Origin: JAEZJZ01 sp964450265
GTDB lineage: Bacteria; Bacillota; UBA994; UBA5500
Direction: 5' to 3'
Assembly: GCA_964450265.1 (NCBI GenBank)
Contig: CAYVCY010000026.1
Span: forward strand, 1 to 19,303
Length of the DNA stretch: 19,303 nt
Part shown: one piece after another, positions 13,465-19,303 of the stretch
How the letters are laid out: each line of letters starts with the position of its first letter
How positions within the stretch are numbered: the first letter of the stretch is position 1
The notes under the pieces: model-generated
Seen by the model: the letters and a program-made list of their open reading frames with translations, nothing else
The model's database searches: none
Told to the model about the DNA's origin: nothing
Made by a program: the position numbers and the translations under genes

Positions 13465-15084
13465 GTGAGTTTAGCCAAAGGAGTGTGCCAGGAAGAGACA
13501 ACGGCGGCGGCTGGGAATAGCCCTATCGGCGGATCCACGCATTATTCGGCCGATTTCATCCTCCATTACCGCTTGGTTAGTCTGCGTCTATGCACAATCC
13601 TAGCTTTTGTCGGCTGGTACTTCCTCATAGATGCGACTTGGCGCGGCTTGCTGCTGGCTGTCAGCTTGGCTGGCCTTGCGGTATACATCTATCATCTGCG
13701 GTCTGCTGTTCGTTCAGGTGAGTTCTCCCGCCAGTCGTGGTTGATTGTGTTGGATATGGCTGTCGTTTGCTTGTTGATCTTGCTCAGTTCGGGAGTCTTC
13801 AGTCAGATCTATGTTTTGGCTGTGTTAGTGTTCTTCTTGCATTGGCCGTTTGCGGCGGCGGAGGCGAAAGTGGTCTGCCTGGCAGCCCTGACCTTTTGCT
13901 ACGCCTTCGTTGCGGAGAATCCATTCTCCATTAATTTCCTATTGTTTGTAGGAGGCTTAATGGTGGCGGCTGTAGCTAGCCTATATTCGGGACAGTGGCT
14001 ATCGGAGGCTGCTCGACTGAAGGATCGAGACAAGGAACAGCGGGCTCGTTTGGAGCGGCAACACGGCCACTTAAAGCTGTTGATTCAGATTGGACGCAGT
14101 CTCTCAGCAAACACTGACATGGAAAGGCTGTTTGAGACCATGTATAAGGAAGTCTCGCGGGTGATGTCTACAGATGTGTTCTTTGTCGCGCTTTTTGACG
14201 AGCGCGAGGAAATGGTAGAACTGAAGTATCTATATGAAGATGGCGTGCGTTACCCGAGCCAGGTGATTGCACTGAACACTGGCCCCACATCCCAGGCAAT
14301 AATCACCGGGCAGCCAGTGATCTGGCATGAAAAGTCGACTAGTATCCCCGGAGTGATCAGAATCGGTGCAGTTGACACCGATTCTCCTGTCACAGAGTCA
14401 CTGATAGTCGTGCCGATGAGATTGGAGGACCGGGTGATCGGCGCCGTTTCCGTGCAAAGCTATCAGGCCCACGCTTTCGATCACGAATACGTGCAGTTGT
14501 TGGAGACTGTTGCCAGTCAGGCTGCGGTGATGCTATCCAATGTGCGCTTGTTTGAAAAGACCCGGGAGCTATCCCTCACAGACAGCATGACCGGATTGGC
14601 CAACGCTCGCCGTTTCTACCAGGAGCTAGAGAAGATCTTAAAGCAAGCCGCTCGAGCTGGAAACAAGGTTTCGCTGTTGATGATCGATTCCGATAGTCTC
14701 AAACAGATCAACGATCGCTTCGGTCATCCTACAGGCGATCTGCATTTGATCACTCTGGCTGGGATTATTCGTTCGCACATTCGTTCTCACGATCTTGCGG
14801 CCAGATATGCTGGCGACGAGTTTCTGGTGGTGCTGCTCAATTGTCATCGCGATGCAGCTTGTCAGATCGCTGAACGCATGCGCCGAGCAGTGATAGATCA
14901 TTATCAGGCAGAAGGTCCGCCCAATCTGGCGGTCACGGTGAGCATCGGGGTAGCGATGTATCCAGATGATGCGGCCACGCCTGAGCAACTATTTAGGGTG
15001 GCTGACCAAGCGATGTATCGCAGCAAGCAGCTGGGCCGCAATCGGGTCAGCGTTACAGTAGGCGGTTCAGGGCGAGGGCTATAA
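13465..15084 (+). CDS. Membrane-bound GAF-GGDEF diguanylate cyclase
   Basis: A 539-residue signalling protein. About residues 36-177 form a six-helix membrane sensor region of no named type. A short coiled-coil-like linker (about 180-215, KDRDKEQRARLERQ) leads to a GAF domain (about 220-375, MSTDVFFVALFD to ASQAAVMLSNVRLFEKT). The GGDEF domain (about 378-535) starts at LTDSMTGLANARRFYQELE and has MIDSDSLKQINDRFGHPTGD. The signature reads AGDEF (449-453), a variant often still active. An RxxD inhibitory site, RSHD (440-443), sits five residues upstream, so product feedback is expected. It should convert two GTP to c-di-GMP. The GTG start at 13465 is set by AGGAGGTGA 4-6 nt upstream. No c-di-GMP receptor (PilZ) or EAL domain is in the window. 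Confidence 0.92.
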   Translation: MSLAKGVCQEETTAAAGNSPIGGSTHYSADFILHYRLVSLRLCTILAFVGWYFLIDATWRGLLLAVSLAGLAVYIYHLRSAVRSGEFSRQSWLIVLDMAVVCLLILLSSGVFSQIYVLAVLVFFLHWPFAAAEAKVVCLAALTFCYAFVAENPFSINFLLFVGGLMVAAVASLYSGQWLSEAARLKDRDKEQRARLERQHGHLKLLIQIGRSLSANTDMERLFETMYKEVSRVMSTDVFFVALFDEREEMVELKYLYEDGVRYPSQVIALNTGPTSQAIITGQPVIWHEKSTSIPGVIRIGAVDTDSPVTESLIVVPMRLEDRVIGAVSVQSYQAHAFDHEYVQLLETVASQAAVMLSNVRLFEKTRELSLTDSMTGLANARRFYQELEKILKQAARAGNKVSLLMIDSDSLKQINDRFGHPTGDLHLITLAGIIRSHIRSHDLAARYAGDEFLVVLLNCHRDAACQIAERMRRAVIDHYQAEGPPNLAVTVSIGVAMYPDDAATPEQLFRVADQAMYRSKQLGRNRVSVTVGGSGRGL

Positions 15085-15099
15085 ATCAGTCTCACTCAT

Positions 15100-15170
15100 C
15101 TGCCATTCCCACTCTTTCCTGTCGTTCCTACTCTGTCCTGCCATTCCGCTCTACTCCGTCCTGTTCATTC
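15100..15170. repeat. Degenerate pyrimidine-rich tandem repeat
   Basis: About 3.5 imperfect copies of a 19-23-bp unit: CTGCCATTCCCACTCTTTC (15100), CTGTCGTTCCTACTCTGTC (15119), CTGCCATTCCGCTCTACTCC (15138, 23 bp in all) and a partial CTGTTCATTC (15161). It lies between the GGDEF stop and the terminator. Confidence 0.6.
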
Positions 15171-15187
15171 AGAGTGAAGAGAGCTTG

Positions 15188-15215
15188 CCGCCCGCGTCAA
15201 TGCGGGCGGTTTTTT
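15188..15215 (+). terminator. Intrinsic terminator after the diguanylate cyclase gene
   Basis: CCGCCCGC (15188-15195), loop GTCAAT, GCGGGCGG (15202-15209), then six T residues. It separates the GGDEF transcript from the DUF6754 cluster. Confidence 0.93.
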
Positions 15216-15259
15216 GCTGCCTTTAAGTCAGCTGCCAGCTTCAGCTACAGCAATTTCCA

Positions 15260-15294
15260 TTGTCAACGATCTCGACTTTATGTAAACTAAAGTC
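15260..15294 (+). promoter_or_regulatory. Candidate promoter and operator of the DUF6754 cluster
   Basis: TTGTCA (15260-15265), 17 bp, TAAACT (15283-15288). A perfect inverted repeat GACTTTA (15274-15280) / TAAAGTC (15288-15294) brackets the -10 box and could be a repressor site. If used, the leader to the DUF6754 gene is about 230 nt. Confidence 0.45.
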
Positions 15295-15389
15295 AAGACT
15301 CGCCGCTGACTTGATATTAGTTTGAAAATTATCAGTTAGTCGAGTTGAGGGACTTGCGGGAATTGCGAAAGTAATTAAATGGTGGGTTA

Positions 15390-15444
15390 GGAAAAATATT
15401 TAGCTTTTTCCACAAGTCGAAGAAGGAGACAAGTTTATCTTGTC
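15390..15444 (+). promoter_or_regulatory. Leader inverted repeats before the DUF6754 cluster
   Basis: Two perfect inverted repeats lie in the leader: GGAAAAA (15390-15396) with TTTTTCC (15405-15411), and GACAAG (15428-15433) with CTTGTC (15439-15444). A third GACAAG follows at 15464-15469, next to the micro-ORF Shine-Dalgarno sequence, so alternative pairing that hides or frees this site is possible. I recognised no known riboswitch class here. Confidence 0.45.
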
Positions 15445-15470
15445 GAATTATGTAGAAAGAGGTGACAAGC

Positions 15471-15530
15471 ATGGTCAAAACCAACTTGCTGCCCAAAACT
15501 ATGGGAGGAGGTGAAAGAGAGAAATGTTAG
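15471..15530 (+). CDS. 19-codon leader micro-ORF overlapping the DUF6754 gene
   Basis: ATG at 15471 has its own Shine-Dalgarno sequence, AGAGGTGA, 5 nt upstream. It encodes 19 residues (MVKTNLLPKTMGGGEREKC) and stops at TAG 15528-15530, seven bases into the next gene in another frame. The Gly-Gly-Gly stretch is simply the downstream gene's ribosome binding site read through. Ribosomes finishing this peptide would sit on the DUF6754 start, which suggests translational coupling or a regulatory leader peptide. There is no run of rare or identical amino acids as in classic attenuators. Expression is inferred only. Confidence 0.45.
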   Translation: MVKTNLLPKTMGGGEREKC

Positions 15531-16300
15531 CAGGAACTATTTTTCTGTCTTCAGTGATCGTGGTGATGACTATCGTGATTTACGGCTCTCTTACCTTGGC
15601 AAAGCAGGATAAGTGGGTCCCGAACATCCGCAAGATGGCTGGATTGGACTCCGTAGAAGAGGCCGTCGGCCGCGCCACAGAGATGGGTGCTCCAGTGCAC
15701 TTTACCCCTGGTTTGGCGGACGTTACCGCTGATACCGCTCCTCAGACCTTCGCCGGTCTGGAAGTGCTGGGCTTCGTCACTGAGCTGTCGGCCAGGTACA
15801 ATACCGAGCTGATCGTCACTATTCGTCAGCCGAACGTGTTCCCGTTGGCACAGGAGATCGTGCGCCAAGGCTACATGGCCGCTGGTAAGCCGGACCTGTT
15901 CCAGGAAGACACAGTGCAGTTCCTATCCAGTGAGCAGTTCGCGTATGCAGCTGGCGTTATGGGTATCTTCTACCGTCGTCGTCCTGCTGCCAACATCATG
16001 ATGGGCGCTTTCTGGGCCGAGTCTCTGTTGTTTGCTGAGGCAGGTGCCCAAATCGGTGCCATCCAGGTAGCTGGCAGTGCGGCAATGGGTCAGATTCCGT
16101 TCTTCGTCGCCGCATGTGACTACACCTTGATCGGTGAAGAGCTGTATGCAGCTGGTGCCTACTTGTCCGGAGACAAGGTGAAGATCGGCTCCATCGGTGG
16201 TCAGGATATCCTGAAGGCTATCTCTATGGTATTGATTTTGGCCGGGTCTCTGATGGCCACTGCCGGTTCTCAGGCTTTGATTGAACTGACTAAGAAATAA
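15524..16300 (+). CDS. DUF6754-family membrane protein, copy 1
   Basis: A 258-residue protein I recognise as DUF6754, a family with no known function. An N-terminal helix (about 3-25) is followed by a basic segment, a globular domain of about 200 residues and a C-terminal helix (about 231-252). Conserved-looking motifs are GLDSVEEAVGRATEMG (40-55), ELIVTIRQPNVFPLAQE (95-111), SSEQFAYAAGVMGIF (135-149), ANIMMGAFWAESLLFAEAG (156-174), IQVAGSAAMGQIPFF (180-194) and CDYTLIGEELYAAGAYLS (198-215). Positive charges after the first helix suggest a cytoplasmic domain. The ATG follows GGGAGGAGGTG with a slightly long 11-nt gap. It heads a five-gene membrane cluster; a close paralogue is at 18786. Enzymatic residues cannot be assigned. 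Confidence 0.85.
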   Translation: MLAGTIFLSSVIVVMTIVIYGSLTLAKQDKWVPNIRKMAGLDSVEEAVGRATEMGAPVHFTPGLADVTADTAPQTFAGLEVLGFVTELSARYNTELIVTIRQPNVFPLAQEIVRQGYMAAGKPDLFQEDTVQFLSSEQFAYAAGVMGIFYRRRPAANIMMGAFWAESLLFAEAGAQIGAIQVAGSAAMGQIPFFVAACDYTLIGEELYAAGAYLSGDKVKIGSIGGQDILKAISMVLILAGSLMATAGSQALIELTKK

Positions 16301-16357
16301 GATGGGATCTGAGTACGACTTAGATTCTTAGCGTAAAGCAAGAGGGAGGTGTAAGAA

Positions 16358-17008
16358 TTGCGTCGAGAAATCCCATTGATCATCACTTTCGTGATCGGCA
16401 TGATCATGCTGTTGACTAACCTGGTTGGTCCGGCTGATGGAAGCGATGGTTTCCTGCAGACTTGGGCTGATGAGCTGGGCGTTTGGATGATCATCGTCTC
16501 CGCCTTTGCGGTTGGTTTGGCGTCGGTCAACCTGATTCGGATCCATTCCAGGAACATTGCTCGCCAGCGCGCAGGCTGGTTCAACAGCCTCACCCTGTTG
16601 CTAGCTATGGCCTCTTTTGCGGCCATCGGGAGCATTGCTCGCTTGCGTCCGCAGGCAGAAGCGGTCGGTGAGCTGTACCAGAACATGTTCGACTACGTGC
16701 AATCACCGCTGGGTGCTGCGATGTTCGCCATCTTGGCCTTCTACATCGCATCCGCATCCTACCGTGCATTCCGTATGCGCAGTCTGGAAGCTACTATCCT
16801 GCTGGTCTCTGCTCTGTTGGTCATGCTCGGGCGGGCACCAATCGGTGAGTTGCTTTGGAAACAGTTTCCGACCATCGCCACTTGGTTGCTGAATATCCCG
16901 AATACGGCCGGACAGAAGGCAATCATGATCGGTGCTGCCATCGGTGCATTTGCTACTTCGCTGCGTATCCTGCTCGGCATCGAGCGTGGACACCTTGGTA
17001 TGGAGTAA
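16358..17008 (+). CDS. Uncharacterised six-TM membrane protein (DUF6754 cluster)
   Basis: A 216-residue integral membrane protein, not recognised beyond its place in the cluster. Hydrophobic helices lie at about 5-24, 39-60, 76-94, 117-138, 144-158 and 186-207. A basic segment RIHSRNIARQRAGW (61-74) follows helix 2 and RAFRMRSLE (136-144) follows helix 4, so both loops are predicted to be cytoplasmic. The loop at 159-182 contains GRAPIGELLWKQFPTIATW. The TTG start at 16358 is set by GGGAGGTG 6 nt upstream. It lies 57 bp after the first DUF6754 gene and 31 bp before the next gene, so it should be in the same operon. A scaffold or channel-like subunit is possible, but nothing in the sequence proves it. 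Confidence 0.8.
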   Translation: MRREIPLIITFVIGMIMLLTNLVGPADGSDGFLQTWADELGVWMIIVSAFAVGLASVNLIRIHSRNIARQRAGWFNSLTLLLAMASFAAIGSIARLRPQAEAVGELYQNMFDYVQSPLGAAMFAILAFYIASASYRAFRMRSLEATILLVSALLVMLGRAPIGELLWKQFPTIATWLLNIPNTAGQKAIMIGAAIGAFATSLRILLGIERGHLGME

Positions 17009-17039
17009 TCTAAATAGATAAGAGAGGAGGTGCCATCAG

Positions 17040-17846
17040 GTGGACTTCTTTAATAAACTACAAAACGTAGACCGCAGGATCATCTATGTCGTTGTGCTCT
17101 TGGCGATCGCTATTCCGCTGATCAACCCGATCGGAGTACCGCTATCCATCAGCCCGTTGACAGAAGCGGTCTTTGAGTTAGCTGACTCACTTGAGCCGGG
17201 TGACCGAGTGTTATTCTCCCTGGACTATTCTCCAGGCGGATCTCCTGACGTACACCCGCAAGCCGTTGCTATGATGCAACACATGATGACAAAGGGCGTA
17301 CGCGTAGTCATGGTCTCTTTCTGGGATGCCGGTCCGATGTACGGTGAGCAGTTGATCGCTGCATACCCGGACAAGGTATACGGGGAAGACTACATCAACC
17401 TGGGATACATCCCAGGTACCGAGAATGCCATTCGTCTGTTCGGTTCTGACGTGACCATCGTGCGCAACGATTTCCGTGGGTTTAACCCGCAGAGCTTCCC
17501 GATCATGGACGGGCTCAAGGACACCCGCGACTTCGACCTGGTAATCGACTTCGTATCCGGAAACCCTGGAATCCAGGAATGGGTGCGTCAAGTACAAGGA
17601 CCGCTGGGCATCAAGCTAGCAGCCGGTGCCGTAACCGTCAACGTGCCGACCACCATGCCCTTTGTGCAGTCTGGGCAGGTAATCGGACTGCTGCAGGGCC
17701 TGCGTGGCGCTGCTGAATACGAACTGTTGATGGAATCCCCTGGTCCGGCTGTGGCAAAGATGGACGGACAGTCCCTCGGTCACGTCGCGATCATCAGTTT
17801 CATTTTGATCGGTAACATCGCCTACTTCTTCGGCAAGAAGAACTAG
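17040..17846 (+). CDS. Uncharacterised two-TM protein with large alpha/beta domain (DUF6754 cluster)
   Basis: A 268-residue protein with a helix at about 13-36, a domain of about 205 residues, and a second helix at about 248-264 ending GKKN. The N-terminal DRR and C-terminal KK place both ends in the cytosol, so the central domain is predicted outside the membrane. The domain looks like alternating strands and helices: DRVLFSLDYSPGGSPD (55-70), a helix with HMMTKGVRVVMVSFWDAG (81-98), GEDYINLGYIPGTENAI (115-131), DFDLVIDFVSGNPGIQEWV (164-182), then SGQVIGLLQGLRGAAEYELL (211-230). The SPGG turn after a hydrophobic strand recalls SppA/NfeD-type peptidase folds, but I see no catalytic serine motif, so this is only a hint. 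GTG start after GAGGAGGTG; 31 bp after the preceding gene. Confidence 0.8.
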   Translation: MDFFNKLQNVDRRIIYVVVLLAIAIPLINPIGVPLSISPLTEAVFELADSLEPGDRVLFSLDYSPGGSPDVHPQAVAMMQHMMTKGVRVVMVSFWDAGPMYGEQLIAAYPDKVYGEDYINLGYIPGTENAIRLFGSDVTIVRNDFRGFNPQSFPIMDGLKDTRDFDLVIDFVSGNPGIQEWVRQVQGPLGIKLAAGAVTVNVPTTMPFVQSGQVIGLLQGLRGAAEYELLMESPGPAVAKMDGQSLGHVAIISFILIGNIAYFFGKKN

Positions 17847-17896
17847 GGCGTGTGGAAAAATTAAACCCATGTTCATCGATAGGGAGGTGAAATCGA

Positions 17897-18496
17897 ATGA
17901 GTAACAATCCGTGGGTATGGATTCAAGCCATCGGTATGATCGCAATCTTTTCCTTCATCTTTGCGGAGAATCCGGTTTACCGATTCTTTGAGCATCTGTA
18001 CGTGGGAGCTGGAGCAGGATATGCCATCAGCGTGAACATCAAGGCTATCTATGACAACGCAATCACTCCGCTTACCCAGGACGGCAAAATCGTACTAATT
18101 ATTCCGATTATGCTCGGTATCTTGCTCTATGCGCGTTTTATCAAGTCAATTTCTTGGCTCAGCCGCTGGAGTATCGCTTTCCTGGTTGGTATCGGTACCG
18201 GTATTTCTATCTACGGTGGCGTCAACTCCCAGTTCGTCGCCCAGATCCGTTCGGCCATGCTGCCGTTGAACAGCTTGGATAACGTGATTATGGTCTTCGG
18301 CGTACTCTCGATCCTCTTCTACTTCTTCTTCTCCATGGAGCATAGAGGGCCGGTCAAGTACGTATCAGTGTTCGGACGTTGGGTGATGATGATCACCTTC
18401 GGTGTTTCCTTCGGTAACGTGGTGATGGGACGTATTTCCCTACTCCTCGGTGCTTTGGAGGATATCCTCGGCAGTTGGTTGGGTCTCTTAGCCTGA
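17897..18496 (+). CDS. Uncharacterised six-TM membrane protein, NPVYRFFEH motif (DUF6754 cluster)
   Basis: A 199-residue polytopic membrane protein. Hydrophobic helices lie at about 8-23, 35-51, 63-81, 91-109, 127-145 and 160-190. Notable features are ENPVYRFFEHLYVGAGAGYA (24-42) after the first helix and SFGNVVMGRISLLLGALEDIL (171-191) in the last. The GNVVMGR part of this last stretch puts an Asn and an Arg within a hydrophobic segment. The family has no function I can name. ATG follows GGGAGGTGA; the gene lies 50 bp after its neighbour and 34 bp before a strong terminator, so it is the last gene of the first transcript. Confidence 0.8.
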   Translation: MSNNPWVWIQAIGMIAIFSFIFAENPVYRFFEHLYVGAGAGYAISVNIKAIYDNAITPLTQDGKIVLIIPIMLGILLYARFIKSISWLSRWSIAFLVGIGTGISIYGGVNSQFVAQIRSAMLPLNSLDNVIMVFGVLSILFYFFFSMEHRGPVKYVSVFGRWVMMITFGVSFGNVVMGRISLLLGALEDILGSWLGLLA

Positions 18497-18530
18497 TTTG
18501 ACGGCTGTAACGCCTAAATCAAAACAGGAA

Positions 18531-18564
18531 ACAGGACTTCGGAGTGATCCGGAGTCCTGTTTTT
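18531..18564 (+). terminator. Intrinsic terminator inside the DUF6754 cluster
   Basis: ACAGGACTTCGGA (18531-18543), loop GTGA, TCCGGAGTCCTGT (18548-18560): a 13-bp stem with one G-U wobble, followed by a T run to 18564. It separates the four-gene unit from the second DUF6754 gene. Confidence 0.92.
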
Positions 18565-18662
18565 CTTGGCTTGTGGAGGAGAGCGGGATGAGCAGGATAT
18601 CAGAAACGGCTGTCGGAAAATAATGTGGATGGTAGATCCAGGCGATGATTCCCAAATTATGC

Positions 18663-18691
18663 TTGAAAAAATAATCGAAAATAGTCATAAC
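18663..18691 (+). promoter_or_regulatory. Candidate promoter of the second DUF6754 gene
   Basis: TTGAAA (18663-18668), 17 bp of A-rich spacer, CATAAC (18686-18691). It lies between the terminator and the gene, leaving a leader of about 90 nt. A wobble hairpin GAGCGAG/CTCGTTC (about 18737-18758) precedes the ribosome binding site. Confidence 0.45.
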
Positions 18692-18785
18692 ATTAGCAGG
18701 AATTTGACGCCCCCATGGGGAATATTCTGTGTAGTGGAGCGAGTGAGATAGCTCGTTCTGCAAAAAGAAGGGAGGTGTTTCATAA

Positions 18786-19303
18786 ATGACGCTTACGCCA
18801 GGAACCAGTTTTCTCTTAGTGTTGGAGATCGTCTTCGCAGCCGTGTCCTATTATGTGATCACTCAGACTGTAAAAGGCAACTTCAACCCTCACCTGCGTC
18901 GGATCGCAGGATTGGACGCCATCGAGGAAGCGGTCGGCCGCGCTACAGAGATGGGTCGTCCGGTGCACTTCGCCCCTGGCATCGGTGCCATCACCGACAC
19001 CAGCGCGCCCCAAACTTTCGCAGGGCTTTCGGTGCTGCAGTTTGTCACTGAGCTGACTGCCAAGTACAACACCGAACTGATCGTGACCATCCGTCAGCCG
19101 ATGGTGTTCCCGATCGCTCAGGAAGTGGTGCGCCAGGGATACCTGTCCGCAGGTAAACCCGACATGTTCCAGGAGGACACCGTGCGTTACCTGTCCAGTG
19201 AACAGTTTGCTTACGCCGCCGGTGTGGTGGGTATCTTCGCTCGTGAGAAGGTTGCCGCCAACATCATGATGGGCGCGTTCTGGGCCGAGTCGATGATCTT
19301 CGC
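18786..19303 (+). CDS. DUF6754-family membrane protein, copy 2 (cut by window end)
   Basis: The first 172 residues of a second DUF6754 protein; the frame is open to the window edge. It begins MTLTPGTSFLLVLEIV with an N-terminal helix (about 7-28). Over about 136 aligned residues it is roughly 76 percent identical, by eye, to the copy at 15524. Shared blocks include GRATEMG, APQTFAGL, YNTELIVTIRQP, SSEQFAYAAGV and AANIMMGAFWAES. The N-terminal helix itself is not conserved between the copies, which argues for selection on the globular domain. ATG at 18786 follows GGGAGGTG by about 9 nt. It follows a terminator and a candidate promoter, so it may be independently expressed or may head a second cassette beyond 19303. 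Confidence 0.85.
   Translation, partial: MTLTPGTSFLLVLEIVFAAVSYYVITQTVKGNFNPHLRRIAGLDAIEEAVGRATEMGRPVHFAPGIGAITDTSAPQTFAGLSVLQFVTELTAKYNTELIVTIRQPMVFPIAQEVVRQGYLSAGKPDMFQEDTVRYLSSEQFAYAAGVVGIFAREKVAANIMMGAFWAESMIF

Noticed and set aside
15295..15470. Known riboswitch (c-di-GMP, c-di-AMP or cobalamin type) in the DUF6754 leader
   Set aside because: None of the conserved core motifs that I know for these classes could be found; only simple inverted repeats are visible.
18566..18751. 61-codon frame between the terminator and the second DUF6754 gene
   Set aside because: It begins directly after the terminator T-run with no Shine-Dalgarno sequence and spans the candidate promoter.

Overview
The window reads as a chromosomal segment of a spore-forming, Gram-positive (Bacillota/Firmicutes-type) bacterium with moderate-to-high GC. 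The evidence is strong GGAGGTG-like ribosome binding sites, frequent TTG and GTG starts, a polA-mutM-ytaF-coaE gene order like that of Bacillus subtilis, a YtaF-type sporulation membrane protein, YhbY, and a PolA with a decayed proofreading site. I cannot place it below phylum; a deep-branching clostridial or limnochordial lineage would fit. No phage, IS transposase or CRISPR array is visible.

Left part (1-2700): the C-terminal part of a DUF421/YetF-like membrane protein converges on yhbY. A divergently transcribed ECF sigma factor follows, with its zinc-finger membrane anti-sigma factor, ending in two hairpin terminators.

Middle part (2800-9520): a DNA-maintenance and coenzyme A run, polA-mutM-ytaF-coaE-slt (lytic transglycosylase). 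It is interrupted between mutM and ytaF by about 310 bp of palindromic, REP-like repeats. Two tRNA-Leu genes (CAG and GAG) follow with their own promoter and terminator. A divergent, poorly characterised membrane protein lies on the minus strand.

Right-middle part (9630-15220): an RlmM/FtsJ-like 2'-O-methyltransferase with a THUMP-like N-terminus; an NYN-domain putative nuclease; a divergent MurA homologue with several active-site substitutions; a hairpin array; and a membrane-bound GAF-GGDEF diguanylate cyclase. Each transcription unit is closed by a clear intrinsic terminator.

Right end (15220-19303): the most interesting part is an apparently uncharacterised cluster of five membrane-protein genes. 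A DUF6754-family protein (TM-soluble-TM) is followed by a six-TM protein, a TM-alpha/beta domain-TM protein and a second six-TM protein. After a terminator comes a second DUF6754 protein, about three-quarters identical to the first and cut by the window edge. The first gene has a long leader with several inverted repeats and a 19-codon micro-ORF that overlaps its start. Every gene has a near-consensus Shine-Dalgarno sequence. I infer a well-expressed heteromeric membrane complex of unknown function.
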